Below, one piece after another: positions 16,519 through 25,018 of a stretch of DNA of 64,000 bases. Both the position numbers and the translations under genes were made by a program. Under the pieces are notes generated by a model. The model made no database searches. It worked only from the letters and a program-made list of their open reading frames with translations, and was not told the origin of the DNA. Each line of letters opens with the position of its first letter. The stretch's first letter is position 1. The DNA is from Chryseobacterium sp. C-71 (lineage in GTDB: Bacteria > Bacteroidota > Bacteroidia > Flavobacteriales > Weeksellaceae): NCBI RefSeq assembly GCF_020911865.1, contig NZ_CP087131.1, positions 744,001 to 808,000 on the forward strand, in the 5' to 3' direction.

Positions 16519-17610
16519 TTAGTTCTTCAAAGTCGGATAATCGATGTAGCCTTTTTCGCCGGGCGTGTAAAAAGTTGCCTGATCCGGCTGATTGAGTGAC
16601 GCATCGGTCTTGAAACGCTCTACCAGATCGGGATTGGCAATGAAAGGAGTTCCGAAAGAAACCAAATCTGCGTCGCCATCCTGTAAAACTTTTGTGGCAG
16701 TTTCTTTGTTGAAGCCTCTGTTGATAATGATAGTACCGTTGTAGATTTTGCGGAAATGCTTTGCGACTTCCTGAACAGCATTTGAATTACCCGAAACGTC
16801 TGTAAAAGGCTCTATCAAATGTAAATATGCTAAATCGTAATCGTTCAGACGGTTGACGATGTGATTATAGAGTTCAATGGTTTCATCATCTACTAAAATC
16901 CCCATAATTCCGTTGAGAGATGGGTTTAAGCGAACTGCAACTTTGGTTAAATCTGCAACTTCTTTGATAGCATCCAGAATTTCGAAAAGAATTCTCGCTC
17001 TGTTTTCTACCGAACCACCATATTCATCAGTGCGGAGATTGGAATTTTTGCTAAAAAACTGTTGAAGCAGATAACCGTTTGCACCGTGAAGCTCTACTCC
17101 ATCAAAACCAGCTTCAAAAGCATTGAGTGCAGCCTGTTTGAAATCATTAACTGTCTGTTTTACATCTTCGTTAGTCATCGGTTGAGGTTCTTCACTTGTC
17201 TGAAAACCTGTAGCTGTAAAAACTTGCTGTTGTGGATTGACGTTTGACGGAGCCAAAGGTTTTCTACCGTTGTGCAAATCGGGATGAGAATATGCACCTG
17301 TGTGCCAAAGTTGGGCAAAAATTTTGCTGCCTTCTTTGTGAACCGCTTTTGTGGTAATTTTCCAGCCTTCGATTTGTGCTGCATTATAAATTGCGGGAAC
17401 ATTGATTACACCAACCGCTTCGGGACTGATGAAAGTACCTTCTGTGATAATCAAACCTGCGGTAGCTCTCTGTTGGTAGTACTTTGCTGTAAGTTCGGTC
17501 GCTTTATTTTCCTGATTATCTGAACGGCTTCTGGTCATTGGAGCCATCACGATACGGTTTTTCAAATCTAAGTTTTTGCTCTTGTAAGCATCAAAAAGAA
17601 TGTTTTCCAT
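16519..17610 (-). CDS. Old Yellow Enzyme family alkene reductase (NemA-like)
   Basis: 363 residues, FMN-binding TIM barrel. MENILFDAYKSKNLDLKNRI with MAPMTRSR at the start, QLWHTGAYSHP, ELHGANGYLLQQF with the ligand-binding pair His175/Asn178 and the proton donor Tyr180, and DEYGGSVENRAR at 195-206. Such enzymes reduce activated double bonds, nitroesters and quinones with NAD(P)H. It is divergent from an HxlR regulator. Two 17-bp operator-like palindromes lie in the shared spacer, so induction by electrophiles through HxlR is likely (inference). Confidence 0.93.
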   Translation of the reverse strand: MENILFDAYKSKNLDLKNRIVMAPMTRSRSDNQENKATELTAKYYQQRATAGLIITEGTFISPEAVGVINVPAIYNAAQIEGWKITTKAVHKEGSKIFAQLWHTGAYSHPDLHNGRKPLAPSNVNPQQQVFTATGFQTSEEPQPMTNEDVKQTVNDFKQAALNAFEAGFDGVELHGANGYLLQQFFSKNSNLRTDEYGGSVENRARILFEILDAIKEVADLTKVAVRLNPSLNGIMGILVDDETIELYNHIVNRLNDYDLAYLHLIEPFTDVSGNSNAVQEVAKHFRKIYNGTIIINRGFNKETATKVLQDGDADLVSFGTPFIANPDLVERFKTDASLNQPDQATFYTPGEKGYIDYPTLKN

Positions 17611-17638
17611 TGTATTTTAAATTTAATTCGGTAAATTT

Positions 17639-17688
17639 GCTTGCGTTTTGCAAGTACAAATCTATAACATTACTTTCAAAATGCAAGT
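17639..17688. promoter_or_regulatory. divergent OYE/hxlR promoter region with two operator palindromes
   Basis: Two copies of the same imperfect palindrome occur: 17639-17655 (reverse strand ACTTGCAAAACGCAAGC) and 17672-17688 (ACTTTCAAAATGCAAGT), centres 33 bp apart. The OYE promoter is TTG (17686-17684), 19 bases, TAGATTTG (17664-17657) on the minus strand. For hxlR, TTG (17648-17650) and TACTTTCA (17671-17678) are 20 bases apart. The second operator thus covers the OYE -33 and the hxlR -7. Confidence 0.7.
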
Positions 17689-17718
17689 GTTTTTTATTTA
17701 ATTATTTAAAATAATTTT

Positions 17719-18132
17719 ATGTCGAGTTCAAAAAAGAGATCAAATTGCCCTATCAGCAGCTCATTAGACGTATGGGGGGACAAATGGTCATTGCTGATTG
17801 TGAGAGATTTGATGTTTAAAAAACAAAGTACTTACGGAGAATTTCTAAAATCTGACGAGAAAATTGCGACCAATATTTTGGCTTCGCGTCTTTTGATGCT
17901 AGAAGAAAATGGCATTATCAGCAAACAAGATCATCCTGATAGTAAAGCTAAAGTCTTATATAAACTCACAGAAAAAGGGATTAATCTTCTTCCGTTGCTT
18001 ATCGAAATTAATCTGTGGGCAGAAAAATATTCTGAAATCCCTGAGAGTCAGAAGAGGATTTTGAATGAGGTAAAAAAGGACAAAGCGGGGTTTATTGAGG
18101 AGAAAATTGGAGAGTTGAAGAGGGAGGTTTAG
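17719..18132 (+). CDS. HxlR-family transcriptional regulator
   Basis: 137 residues, winged helix-turn-helix: NCPISSSLDVWGDKWSLLIV with the conserved Cys at position 10, YGEFLKSDEKIATNILASRL, and KVLYKLTEKGINLLPLL for the wing. HxlR proteins such as YodB and HypR sense electrophiles or disulphide stress through that N-terminal Cys. It is divergent from the Old Yellow Enzyme gene, a typical target. The operators in between suggest autoregulation. Confidence 0.92.
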   Translation: MSSSKKRSNCPISSSLDVWGDKWSLLIVRDLMFKKQSTYGEFLKSDEKIATNILASRLLMLEENGIISKQDHPDSKAKVLYKLTEKGINLLPLLIEINLWAEKYSEIPESQKRILNEVKKDKAGFIEEKIGELKREV

Positions 18133-18184
18133 ACATCTATTTTTTGCTGAAAAAATTGTAGATTAGCATTAATTCAAAATATTA

Positions 18185-18808
18185 ATGGCAAACTTAAATA
18201 AATTGTATCTATATCGAATGACCCATATTGAAAATATTCCACATATACTTCAATACGGAATTACACATAAAAATTCTAATAATTGTAATATAAATTATAT
18301 TCCGATTGGTGATAACTCAATTATTTCAACAAGAAATCATTTTCAACTAAATTCAGGTAAGACGATTGGAGATTACATTCCGTTCTATTTTGCAACAAGA
18401 ACACCGATGCTGTATGTCATTCAGAAAGGATTTAATGGTGTTTTACCAACAAAGCCTGAAGAAATAATTTATTGTGTAACGGCTGTACAACAAATTCTAA
18501 ATTCTGATTTAAATTTTATCTTTACTGATGGACATGCAAATAATCATCTTACATCCGAATTTTCTAAAAATCAAATAGGTAACGTTGAGACTATTTTAGA
18601 TTTTAACGCAATAAGTTCTAGAGATTGGATTGATGAAAACGATTTAGATAAGAAAAGAAAAAAAGAAGCTGAATTTTTATTGGAGACTGATTTGCCGCTG
18701 AATAATATTTTAGGCTATATTTGTTTTAATAAAGACGCTCAAGAAAAATTAATATCTTTTGGGATTGAAACAAACAAAATTGTAATCAAACCTCAACATT
18801 ACTTTTGA
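18185..18808 (+). CDS. darT: DarT-like DNA ADP-ribosyltransferase toxin
   Basis: 207 residues. DarT (formerly DUF4433) attaches ADP-ribose from NAD+ to thymidine or guanosine of single-stranded DNA. Family features seen: YRMTHIENIPHILQYGITH at 10-28, the RTPMLYVIQKG strand at 72-82, TDGHA at 114-118, and DLDKKRKKEAEFLLETDLP with the likely catalytic Glu161. The antitoxin gene darG starts one base after the stop. No perfect TAnnTTTG promoter was seen in the 52-base gap after hxlR. Low G+C relative to neighbours fits mobile defence cargo. Confidence 0.92.
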   Translation: MANLNKLYLYRMTHIENIPHILQYGITHKNSNNCNINYIPIGDNSIISTRNHFQLNSGKTIGDYIPFYFATRTPMLYVIQKGFNGVLPTKPEEIIYCVTAVQQILNSDLNFIFTDGHANNHLTSEFSKNQIGNVETILDFNAISSRDWIDENDLDKKRKKEAEFLLETDLPLNNILGYICFNKDAQEKLISFGIETNKIVIKPQHYF

Positions 18809-18809
18809 A

Positions 18810-19850
18810 ATGATACAGTATAAAATAGGAAATTTATTGGATAGTGAGGCAGATGCATTAGTAAATACTGTTAATACCGATGGTGTTATGGGAAAGGGTA
18901 TAGCATTACAATTTAAAAATCAATTCCCAAACAATTATAAACAATATGTTAAGGCTTGTAAAGATAATGAAATCGGAATTGGTAAGCTTTTCGTTTTTGA
19001 AGAGCAAACACTTTTAAAAGGTAAGAAGATTATAATTAATTTCCCTACTAAAACCAGTTGGAGAAAACCTTCAGAATATGCATATATTAAGGAGGGATTA
19101 ATTGATTTGGTAAAGATTATAAAAGAAAAGAAAATAAATTCTATAGCTATTCCACCTTTGGGAGCTGGAAACGGTGGCCTAAATTGGAATATTGTAAAAG
19201 AAATTCTCCAAACTTATTTACAAAATATTGATTGCGATATCCAAATATTTGAGCCAAATACAAAAATTATTGAAGTTTTAAAAAAAGAAAGAACCTCTCT
19301 AACTCCAGCTCGCGCAATGCTTTTATATGTTCTGTTTGATTTGGTAAAAAACGGTGAATTTTTATCTGAATTTTCAGCAGAAAAAGTTGCTTATTTTTTA
19401 CAAAAATTTGGAGCAAAAAATGTTTTTAAATTAGAATATAAACAAAATTTCTACGGTCCATATTCAGGTAAGGTAAAACATGTTCTATATCATCTTAATG
19501 GAAGTTATATTACAGGTTATAGTTCCAAAGATAAAAAACCCTTTGAAGAATTAGGATTAATATTAGATACAGAAAAAGATGTTCTTGAATATCTTAATCA
19601 AGATGAAAATTTGGCATATAAAAAAATTGCGGATAGCACAAAAATATTTTTATCTGGATTCTATTCCAATTTCGCACTTGAATTGTTATCTACTGTTGAT
19701 TATATCAAAGAAACAGAAAATGTAAATAATGTTGATGCAATTATTCATAAAATGGAACAATGGAATAGTAGAAAAATTACTTTATTTGCAACAAAACCTA
19801 ATTTTATTAAGATTGCTTTGAAAAATATTAATAATGCAGTTTTTGCTTAA
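18810..19850 (+). CDS. darG: DarG-like macrodomain antitoxin
   Basis: 346 residues. The N-terminal macrodomain (about 1-155) has the ADP-ribose loop ALVNTVNTDGVMGKGIALQF and IAIPPLGAGNGGLNW. It removes ADP-ribose from DNA and so reverses DarT. The C-terminal part (about 165-346, from LTPARAMLLYVLFDLVKN) corresponds to the DarT-binding domain of full-length DarG. Overall length matches described DarG (about 350). Tight coupling to darT (one base) supports a working toxin-antitoxin pair, which in other bacteria blocks phage replication. Confidence 0.93.
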   Translation: MIQYKIGNLLDSEADALVNTVNTDGVMGKGIALQFKNQFPNNYKQYVKACKDNEIGIGKLFVFEEQTLLKGKKIIINFPTKTSWRKPSEYAYIKEGLIDLVKIIKEKKINSIAIPPLGAGNGGLNWNIVKEILQTYLQNIDCDIQIFEPNTKIIEVLKKERTSLTPARAMLLYVLFDLVKNGEFLSEFSAEKVAYFLQKFGAKNVFKLEYKQNFYGPYSGKVKHVLYHLNGSYITGYSSKDKKPFEELGLILDTEKDVLEYLNQDENLAYKKIADSTKIFLSGFYSNFALELLSTVDYIKETENVNNVDAIIHKMEQWNSRKITLFATKPNFIKIALKNINNAVFA

Positions 19851-19960
19851 GTTACATAAGATTATTTGAAACTATCCCTTATATTTCAAAATATTTATAT
19901 AAAATTTTCACTCAAATAAATTAATAATCAAAAACTTACGATTTTTACAATTAAAAAGCC

Positions 19961-19968
19961 TAATTTTG
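19961..19968 (+). promoter_or_regulatory. -7 box of the J-domain/KTSC gene
   Basis: TAATTTTG, perfect TAnnTTTG, 25 bases before the ATG at 19994. Confidence 0.5.
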
Positions 19969-19993
19969 CACCCCGAAATAAGGATTGTACGTT

Positions 19994-20440
19994 ATGAAAA
20001 AAATAGGTGATTACAGAAAACTTCTTGAGGTAGACAATACTGCTACTTTAAAAGATTTAAAAACAATTTACAGAAATGTGATGAAAGATACGCATCCTGA
20101 TAAATTTGTGAATAATGAAGAAGGGAAACTGGAAGCGGAAGAAAAAAGCAAATCTGTGATTGAAGCCTATCACTTTTTGGTAAGCATCAACCCTGAAACG
20201 CAGGAAAAATATAAAGAAGAATACACGGAAACGATTACTACTTCTATCATCACTGATTTTTATTTGGAAAAATCAATTCTGAAAGTTCAGCATTTGAACG
20301 GTAAAATGTTCGAATACATCGGAGTTCCAAGAAATACCTATATCAAAATGGTGAATGCGGATTCTCCAAGTCGTTTTGCAAGAAGACATATCTATGGAAA
20401 TTTTATCTACAGAAAGTCTGGTGAAGTAATGGCAGATTAA
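19994..20440 (+). CDS. J-domain protein with C-terminal KTSC domain
   Basis: 148 residues from the ATG at 19994; an upstream in-frame TTG adds only three residues and is not preferred. Residues 1-70 are a DnaJ J-domain with the essential HPD at 34-36 (DTHPDKF), needed to stimulate a DnaK-type Hsp70. Residues 85-145 form a KTSC domain (YLEKSILKVQHLNGKMFEYI, GVPRNTYIKMVNADSPSRF, IYGNFIYRK), a module of unknown function that may bind nucleic acid or ribosomes. No client-binding zinc domain. A strong terminator follows. Confidence 0.85.
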   Translation: MKKIGDYRKLLEVDNTATLKDLKTIYRNVMKDTHPDKFVNNEEGKLEAEEKSKSVIEAYHFLVSINPETQEKYKEEYTETITTSIITDFYLEKSILKVQHLNGKMFEYIGVPRNTYIKMVNADSPSRFARRHIYGNFIYRKSGEVMAD

Positions 20441-20464
20441 TTTTTCCACATAAAAAAATAAGCA

Positions 20465-20496
20465 AAGGCTTTCAGTTCATTCTGGAAGCCTTTTTT
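20465..20496 (+). terminator. rho-independent terminator
   Basis: Stem AAGGCTTTCAG / CTGGAAGCCTT (20465-20475 / 20482-20492, one G-T pair) with a 6-base loop followed by six T. Confidence 0.9.
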
Positions 20497-20539
20497 ATGG
20501 TAGTAAACAAATTTTTTAGAAAATAGTACGGAAAGATTC

Positions 20540-20616
20540 GTGTCTAGATCCCTACGGGATGATAAAGATCCTGCTTATCTTAGAGATTGCTTCTTCGCTT
20601 TGCTCATCGCAATGAC
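20540..20616. repeat. intergenic repeat candidate with two small hairpins
   Basis: ATCCCTACGGGAT (20548-20560) is a 5-bp hairpin. ATTGC...GCAAT (20586-20590 / 20609-20613) brackets CTTCTTCGCTTTGCTCATC. This type of GC-richer spacer sequence ending in CGCAATGACAAA recurs in flavobacterial intergenic regions, from memory. No gene is present between 20441 and 20670. Confidence 0.4.
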
Positions 20617-20650
20617 AAAAAAAGCGCATCAATAAATTGATACGCTTTTA
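20617..20650. terminator. bidirectional terminator between the KTSC gene and the efflux operon
   Basis: Stem AAAAGCGCATCAA / TTGATACGCTTTT (20620-20632 / 20637-20649; one C-A mismatch) with loop TAAA. A and T runs on both sides make it usable by the minus-strand efflux operon. Confidence 0.85.
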
Positions 20651-20670
20651 GGTTAATTAAGGTTGTTACA

Positions 20671-23600
20671 TTAGTCTACGTGTTTCGGAGTATATCCGTC
20701 TTCACTTAGTTCTTTTTCTTCATAATCGGCTTTCATTTCAGCGTCATAATCTACAGGCTCACCTTTACCCATTCTTCTTAATAATGAATCGAATAGTGAA
20801 TAAACCACAGGTACGATAATCAAAGTAAGGAATAATGATGAGGTCAAACCACCGATGATTACCCAAGCCAGACCGTTGTTCATCTCCGCTCCTGCTCCTT
20901 TTGCAATCGCAATCGGAATCATACCGAAGATCATCGCAATCGTTGTCATCAAGATCGGACGAAGACGTGCGTGGTTGGCCTGAATCAAAGCGTCATGGGT
21001 ATTTGCACCCGCTGCTTTTCTCATATTGGCGAAATCTACAATCATAATCGCATTTTTCGCTACCAAACCAATCAACATAATCATCCCCAACATCGTAAAG
21101 ATGTTCAGTGAGTTCCCAGTGATGGCAAGAATTACCATTACCCCGATCAATGCCAATGGAATTGAGAACAATACCACAAACGGATATACAAAAGAGTCAT
21201 ACAATGAAACCATCACCAAGTAAACCAATACGATAGCCGCCAATAAAGCGATTCCTAAAGTACCGAAACCTTCGGTCTGGTTTTCCATATCACCACTCCA
21301 AATATAAGTTACACCAGCTGGTTTTGTTTTTTCGTTATCCATAAATTGAGCAGACCATTCGTTGGCAACATCACCTACAGGACGACCTACCACTTTAGAT
21401 TTAACTTTTACTGATGGTGCCTTATCTCTACGCTCCAGCAAACTTGGTCCTGAACCCATTTTCACATCTGCAAACTGGCTCAATCTTATTTGCTGTCCCT
21501 GAGGGTTTGTAAACATTAAGTTTCTTACATCATCAATCGACTGTCTGTTGGCATCACCAAAACGGATGTTGATGTCATATTCATATTCTCCGGCTCTGAA
21601 TTTTCCGTCTGTATTTCCACTAAATGCAGTCTGCATCGTTTGTCCTACACTTGAAAGATTTAATCCTAAAGAAGCCATTTTATCTCTGTCGATATTCACC
21701 TGGACTTCAGGGTTTCCAGAATCGGTTGATAATTCAGCATCTACAGATCCAGGAACTTTTTTAAGTAAAGCCAAAATTCTGTTTGCTTCCTTATTTGCCG
21801 TTGCGTTATCCTGAGCTGTTACCACCATTTCGATTGGTGCATTATCTGCTCCCATTAATCCGATTGGTGCTGTTTTAAATTCAACTCCGGTGAATTTTTC
21901 TTCTAAAGCTCTCTTGATTTTAGCTGATTTAATATCTGTGCTTTCGTCACGTTCAGCTTTATCAACTAAAATCACCTGAATTTCTGATTGATACAAAGTC
22001 GCCTGTGCACCACCAAAACCTGATGATTGCTGACCCACTGTAGTAATCATATCTACAACATCTTTATCGTTTCGAAGGTATTTTTCAACTTCAAGAGTAA
22101 TCTGGTTTGTTTTTTCTACGGAAGCATCTTTCGGTAATTCCATCTGAACAAGGAACTGTCCTCTGTCCATTTTAGGGAAGAACTCACCACCGATAAATCC
22201 AAATGCTACCAACATAAATGATGAAATTAAAATAATAAAAGTTACTACAACCACCATTATTCTTCTCAATCCTGTTTTAAGTGCCCATTCCAGAATTCCT
22301 GAAATCCAATGGGTGAATTTCTCCAATTGTTTTTCGAACCAAAGGATAAATTTCTCAAAAGGATTTTTACCTGTCAAATGAACCAATTTACCAAATCTTG
22401 AAGATAACCAAGGAATGATGGTAAATGATGCCAACAATGAGAACATGGTCGCAATAACTACGGTGACACAGAACTGCGCCAAGATATCAGATACCAATCC
22501 TGAACTCATCGCAATCGGTAAGAATACCACCACGATTACCATTGTAATTGCTGTTACCGTAAACCCAATTTCTGAAGCTCCGTCATAAGCTGCACGAATT
22601 CTGCTTTTCCCCATCTCCATGTGACGGTAAACGTTTTCAAGAACCACAATCGCATCATCCACAAGAATACCAACTACCAATGAAAGTCCTAATAAACTCA
22701 TTAAGTTTAGCGTGTATCCCATTAAATACATTCCAATTACCGTTGCAATCAATGACACCGGAATAGAAACCATTACGATGAATGCATTTCTGATATTATG
22801 AAGGAATAATAACATTACTACTGCCACCAAAATAATCGCAAGGAACAAATCGAAAATTACGTGATCTGCAGCTTCCAAAGTAAAGTCTGTAGAGTCATCT
22901 ACGATACTCACTTTAACATCCTGAGCTTTATAATTGGTCTGAACCTGAGCAATTGTTTTCTGAACCAATTCTGAAACCGATACTGCATTTGCATCAGACT
23001 GTTTCTTCACCTGCATCAAAATCGTAGGATTCTGATTGAATCTTGCTACTTTCTCAATATCTTTCTGTGTATCAAAAACTGTTGCAATGTCTGACAAACG
23101 AACCTGTGCTCCGTCTTTATTAGAAATTACAAGATTGTTCATCTCCTGTACATTTCTATACTTCCCGGAAAGTCTGATCGTAGATCTTGAAGTTCTTGTT
23201 TTCAAAGCTCCCGTCGGGAAATCTAAGTTGGATGAAAGAATTGCCTGCTGGATATCTCCGATCGCAAGACCATAACCCTGCATTTTCTTTTCATCTAAAC
23301 TCACCTGAATTTCTCTTTCCTGTCCACCAACAAGGTCAACCTGAGCCACACCGTTTACACGAGAGAAAACAGGCTCAATTTTTTTATCTAAAAGATCATA
23401 AAGTTCTTTATTATTCAGTTTATTACTGGTAATACTCAAAGTCATGATTGGTAAATCATCCAATGAAAATTTCTGTAAAGATGGCGGATCTGCATCTTCA
23501 GGAAGGTCTGCCAAAATAGCATTTACCTTTCTCTGTGCATCATTCAAAGCGTAGTTTACATCGGCACCTGTGTTCAGCTGAACCATAATCACCGACAAAC

Positions 23601-23859
23601 TTTCGTAAGAAGAAGATTCTACTTTTTTAACGTTTTCTAAAGAACCTACAGCATCTTCGATCTTTCTGGTCACCGAAGTTTCTACCTCTGCAGGCGAAGC
23701 TCCCGGATAAACGGTAGAAATCGTCACCATATTGGTTTCAAACTTCGGAATCAACTCGTACCCCATCATGGAGTAACTTAATAAACCTCCCAACGTCAGG
23801 ATCGTAAATAATACGATAACCAGGGACGGTCTTTTAATGGATATTTCTGCTAACTTCAT
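20671..23859 (-). CDS. RND efflux transporter, inner-membrane pump (AcrB/MexB type)
   Basis: 1062 residues, usual length for hydrophobe/amphiphile efflux RND pumps. MKLAEISIKRPSLVIVLFTI is the first membrane helix. VDDAIVVLENVYRHME carries the paired Asp401/Asp402 of the proton relay in helix 4. Two periplasmic halves and twelve predicted membrane helices fit the fold. It starts 6 bases after the adaptor gene and is the last gene of tetR-tolC-acrA-acrB. Probable substrates are drugs, detergents or bile-like compounds; specificity cannot be read. Confidence 0.96.
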   Translation of the reverse strand: MKLAEISIKRPSLVIVLFTILTLGGLLSYSMMGYELIPKFETNMVTISTVYPGASPAEVETSVTRKIEDAVGSLENVKKVESSSYESLSVIMVQLNTGADVNYALNDAQRKVNAILADLPEDADPPSLQKFSLDDLPIMTLSITSNKLNNKELYDLLDKKIEPVFSRVNGVAQVDLVGGQEREIQVSLDEKKMQGYGLAIGDIQQAILSSNLDFPTGALKTRTSRSTIRLSGKYRNVQEMNNLVISNKDGAQVRLSDIATVFDTQKDIEKVARFNQNPTILMQVKKQSDANAVSVSELVQKTIAQVQTNYKAQDVKVSIVDDSTDFTLEAADHVIFDLFLAIILVAVVMLLFLHNIRNAFIVMVSIPVSLIATVIGMYLMGYTLNLMSLLGLSLVVGILVDDAIVVLENVYRHMEMGKSRIRAAYDGASEIGFTVTAITMVIVVVFLPIAMSSGLVSDILAQFCVTVVIATMFSLLASFTIIPWLSSRFGKLVHLTGKNPFEKFILWFEKQLEKFTHWISGILEWALKTGLRRIMVVVVTFIILISSFMLVAFGFIGGEFFPKMDRGQFLVQMELPKDASVEKTNQITLEVEKYLRNDKDVVDMITTVGQQSSGFGGAQATLYQSEIQVILVDKAERDESTDIKSAKIKRALEEKFTGVEFKTAPIGLMGADNAPIEMVVTAQDNATANKEANRILALLKKVPGSVDAELSTDSGNPEVQVNIDRDKMASLGLNLSSVGQTMQTAFSGNTDGKFRAGEYEYDINIRFGDANRQSIDDVRNLMFTNPQGQQIRLSQFADVKMGSGPSLLERRDKAPSVKVKSKVVGRPVGDVANEWSAQFMDNEKTKPAGVTYIWSGDMENQTEGFGTLGIALLAAIVLVYLVMVSLYDSFVYPFVVLFSIPLALIGVMVILAITGNSLNIFTMLGMIMLIGLVAKNAIMIVDFANMRKAAGANTHDALIQANHARLRPILMTTIAMIFGMIPIAIAKGAGAEMNNGLAWVIIGGLTSSLFLTLIIVPVVYSLFDSLLRRMGKGEPVDYDAEMKADYEEKELSEDGYTPKHVD

Positions 23860-23865
23860 CTTCTG

Positions 23866-24927
23866 TTACTTTACGATATTGATTTTTGAACCGTTATCTA
23901 GGTTGATCTGTCCACTGGTAATTACCTGCTCACCTCCATTCAGTCCGCTGATAATCTGCACTTTGTCACCATATACTTTTCCTGTTTTTACGGTAATCAT
24001 TTTAGCGGTTCCGTTCTGAACGATGAAGATCTGTCCTGAGCTAACTCCGTTTGCGAAAGCTTCAGCAGGAACTGTTAGCATATTTTGAGTTTCAGCACCG
24101 TTATTTGTTTTAAATAAAGCCGTTGCATACATACCCGCTTTCAGGTTTCCTCTATTCTGAACTTCAATTTCAACAGGGAAATTAAGAGAAGCATCACTTT
24201 TTGGAGCGATAAACGTAATTCTTCCGCTGAAAGATTCATCAGGTAAAACATTGACGTTAATTGAAACTTCCTGACCCAACTGAATTCTTCCAATCTGGCT
24301 TTCATCAACCAAAACTGAAAGTTTTAAGCTGATAATATTTACGATTTCAAATAAAGCAGTTCCCGGCGCAACGACCATTCCCGGCTCAACCATTTTTTTA
24401 TTAATGATTCCACTGATTCCGGCTCTGATGCTTGTATCATTTACTTTTACACCTTGAGCTCTTACAGCAGCCTGAGCATTTTTCAACTGTAATCTTGAAT
24501 TGTCCAACTGTTGTTTTGTAACACCTCCTGTTTTGAAAGCATTTTCATAACGCTGGTTGTCTGCAATGGCATTCTGTAAATTATTCTGAGCCTGAGTAAC
24601 ATCTACTTCAATCGCATCTCTTTTAATGGTTGCCAAAACCTGACCTGCTCCTACTCTAGAACCTTCTTTTACCATAACGCTTACAATACGTCCTGAAATT
24701 TCAGAAGACTGATTTGATTCTTGTTTTGGGATAAAAGTTCCATTGGCAGAGTAATCTGTATCTATATTTTCTCTTGCAACGGTGATTACATTCACGTTGA
24801 TTTTATCAACCTGCTTTGCTACTTCTTTTACTTCAGTTTCCTGCTTCTTTTTGTTGTCGGCAATTTTCCAAGCCGCTAAACCTACAAGTACAGCAGCGAC
24901 GATGATATATATTAAAGTTTTTTTCAT
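23866..24927 (-). CDS. RND periplasmic adaptor (AcrA/MexA type)
   Basis: 353 residues. The N-terminal anchor is KKTLIYIIVAAVLVGLAAWK. Then a lipoyl/hairpin region (SGRIVSVMVKEGSRVGAGQVLATIKRD, a coiled coil from about 95 to 140, ISGIINKKMVEPGMVVAPGT), a beta-barrel (GQEVSINVNVLPDESFSGRI) and a membrane-proximal domain (VYGDKVQIISGLNGGEQVIT). It links the RND pump to the outer-membrane channel. Spacing to tolC is 91 bases. Confidence 0.94.
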   Translation of the reverse strand: MKKTLIYIIVAAVLVGLAAWKIADNKKKQETEVKEVAKQVDKINVNVITVARENIDTDYSANGTFIPKQESNQSSEISGRIVSVMVKEGSRVGAGQVLATIKRDAIEVDVTQAQNNLQNAIADNQRYENAFKTGGVTKQQLDNSRLQLKNAQAAVRAQGVKVNDTSIRAGISGIINKKMVEPGMVVAPGTALFEIVNIISLKLSVLVDESQIGRIQLGQEVSINVNVLPDESFSGRITFIAPKSDASLNFPVEIEVQNRGNLKAGMYATALFKTNNGAETQNMLTVPAEAFANGVSSGQIFIVQNGTAKMITVKTGKVYGDKVQIISGLNGGEQVITSGQINLDNGSKINIVK

Positions 24928-25018
24928 TTGAAGTTATTTATTAATTTTAAAGGTCAAATGCAATCGCCACATTTTCATAAGTTTTTTTTATACTATAGTT
25001 CATAGCGATTTCATTTTA

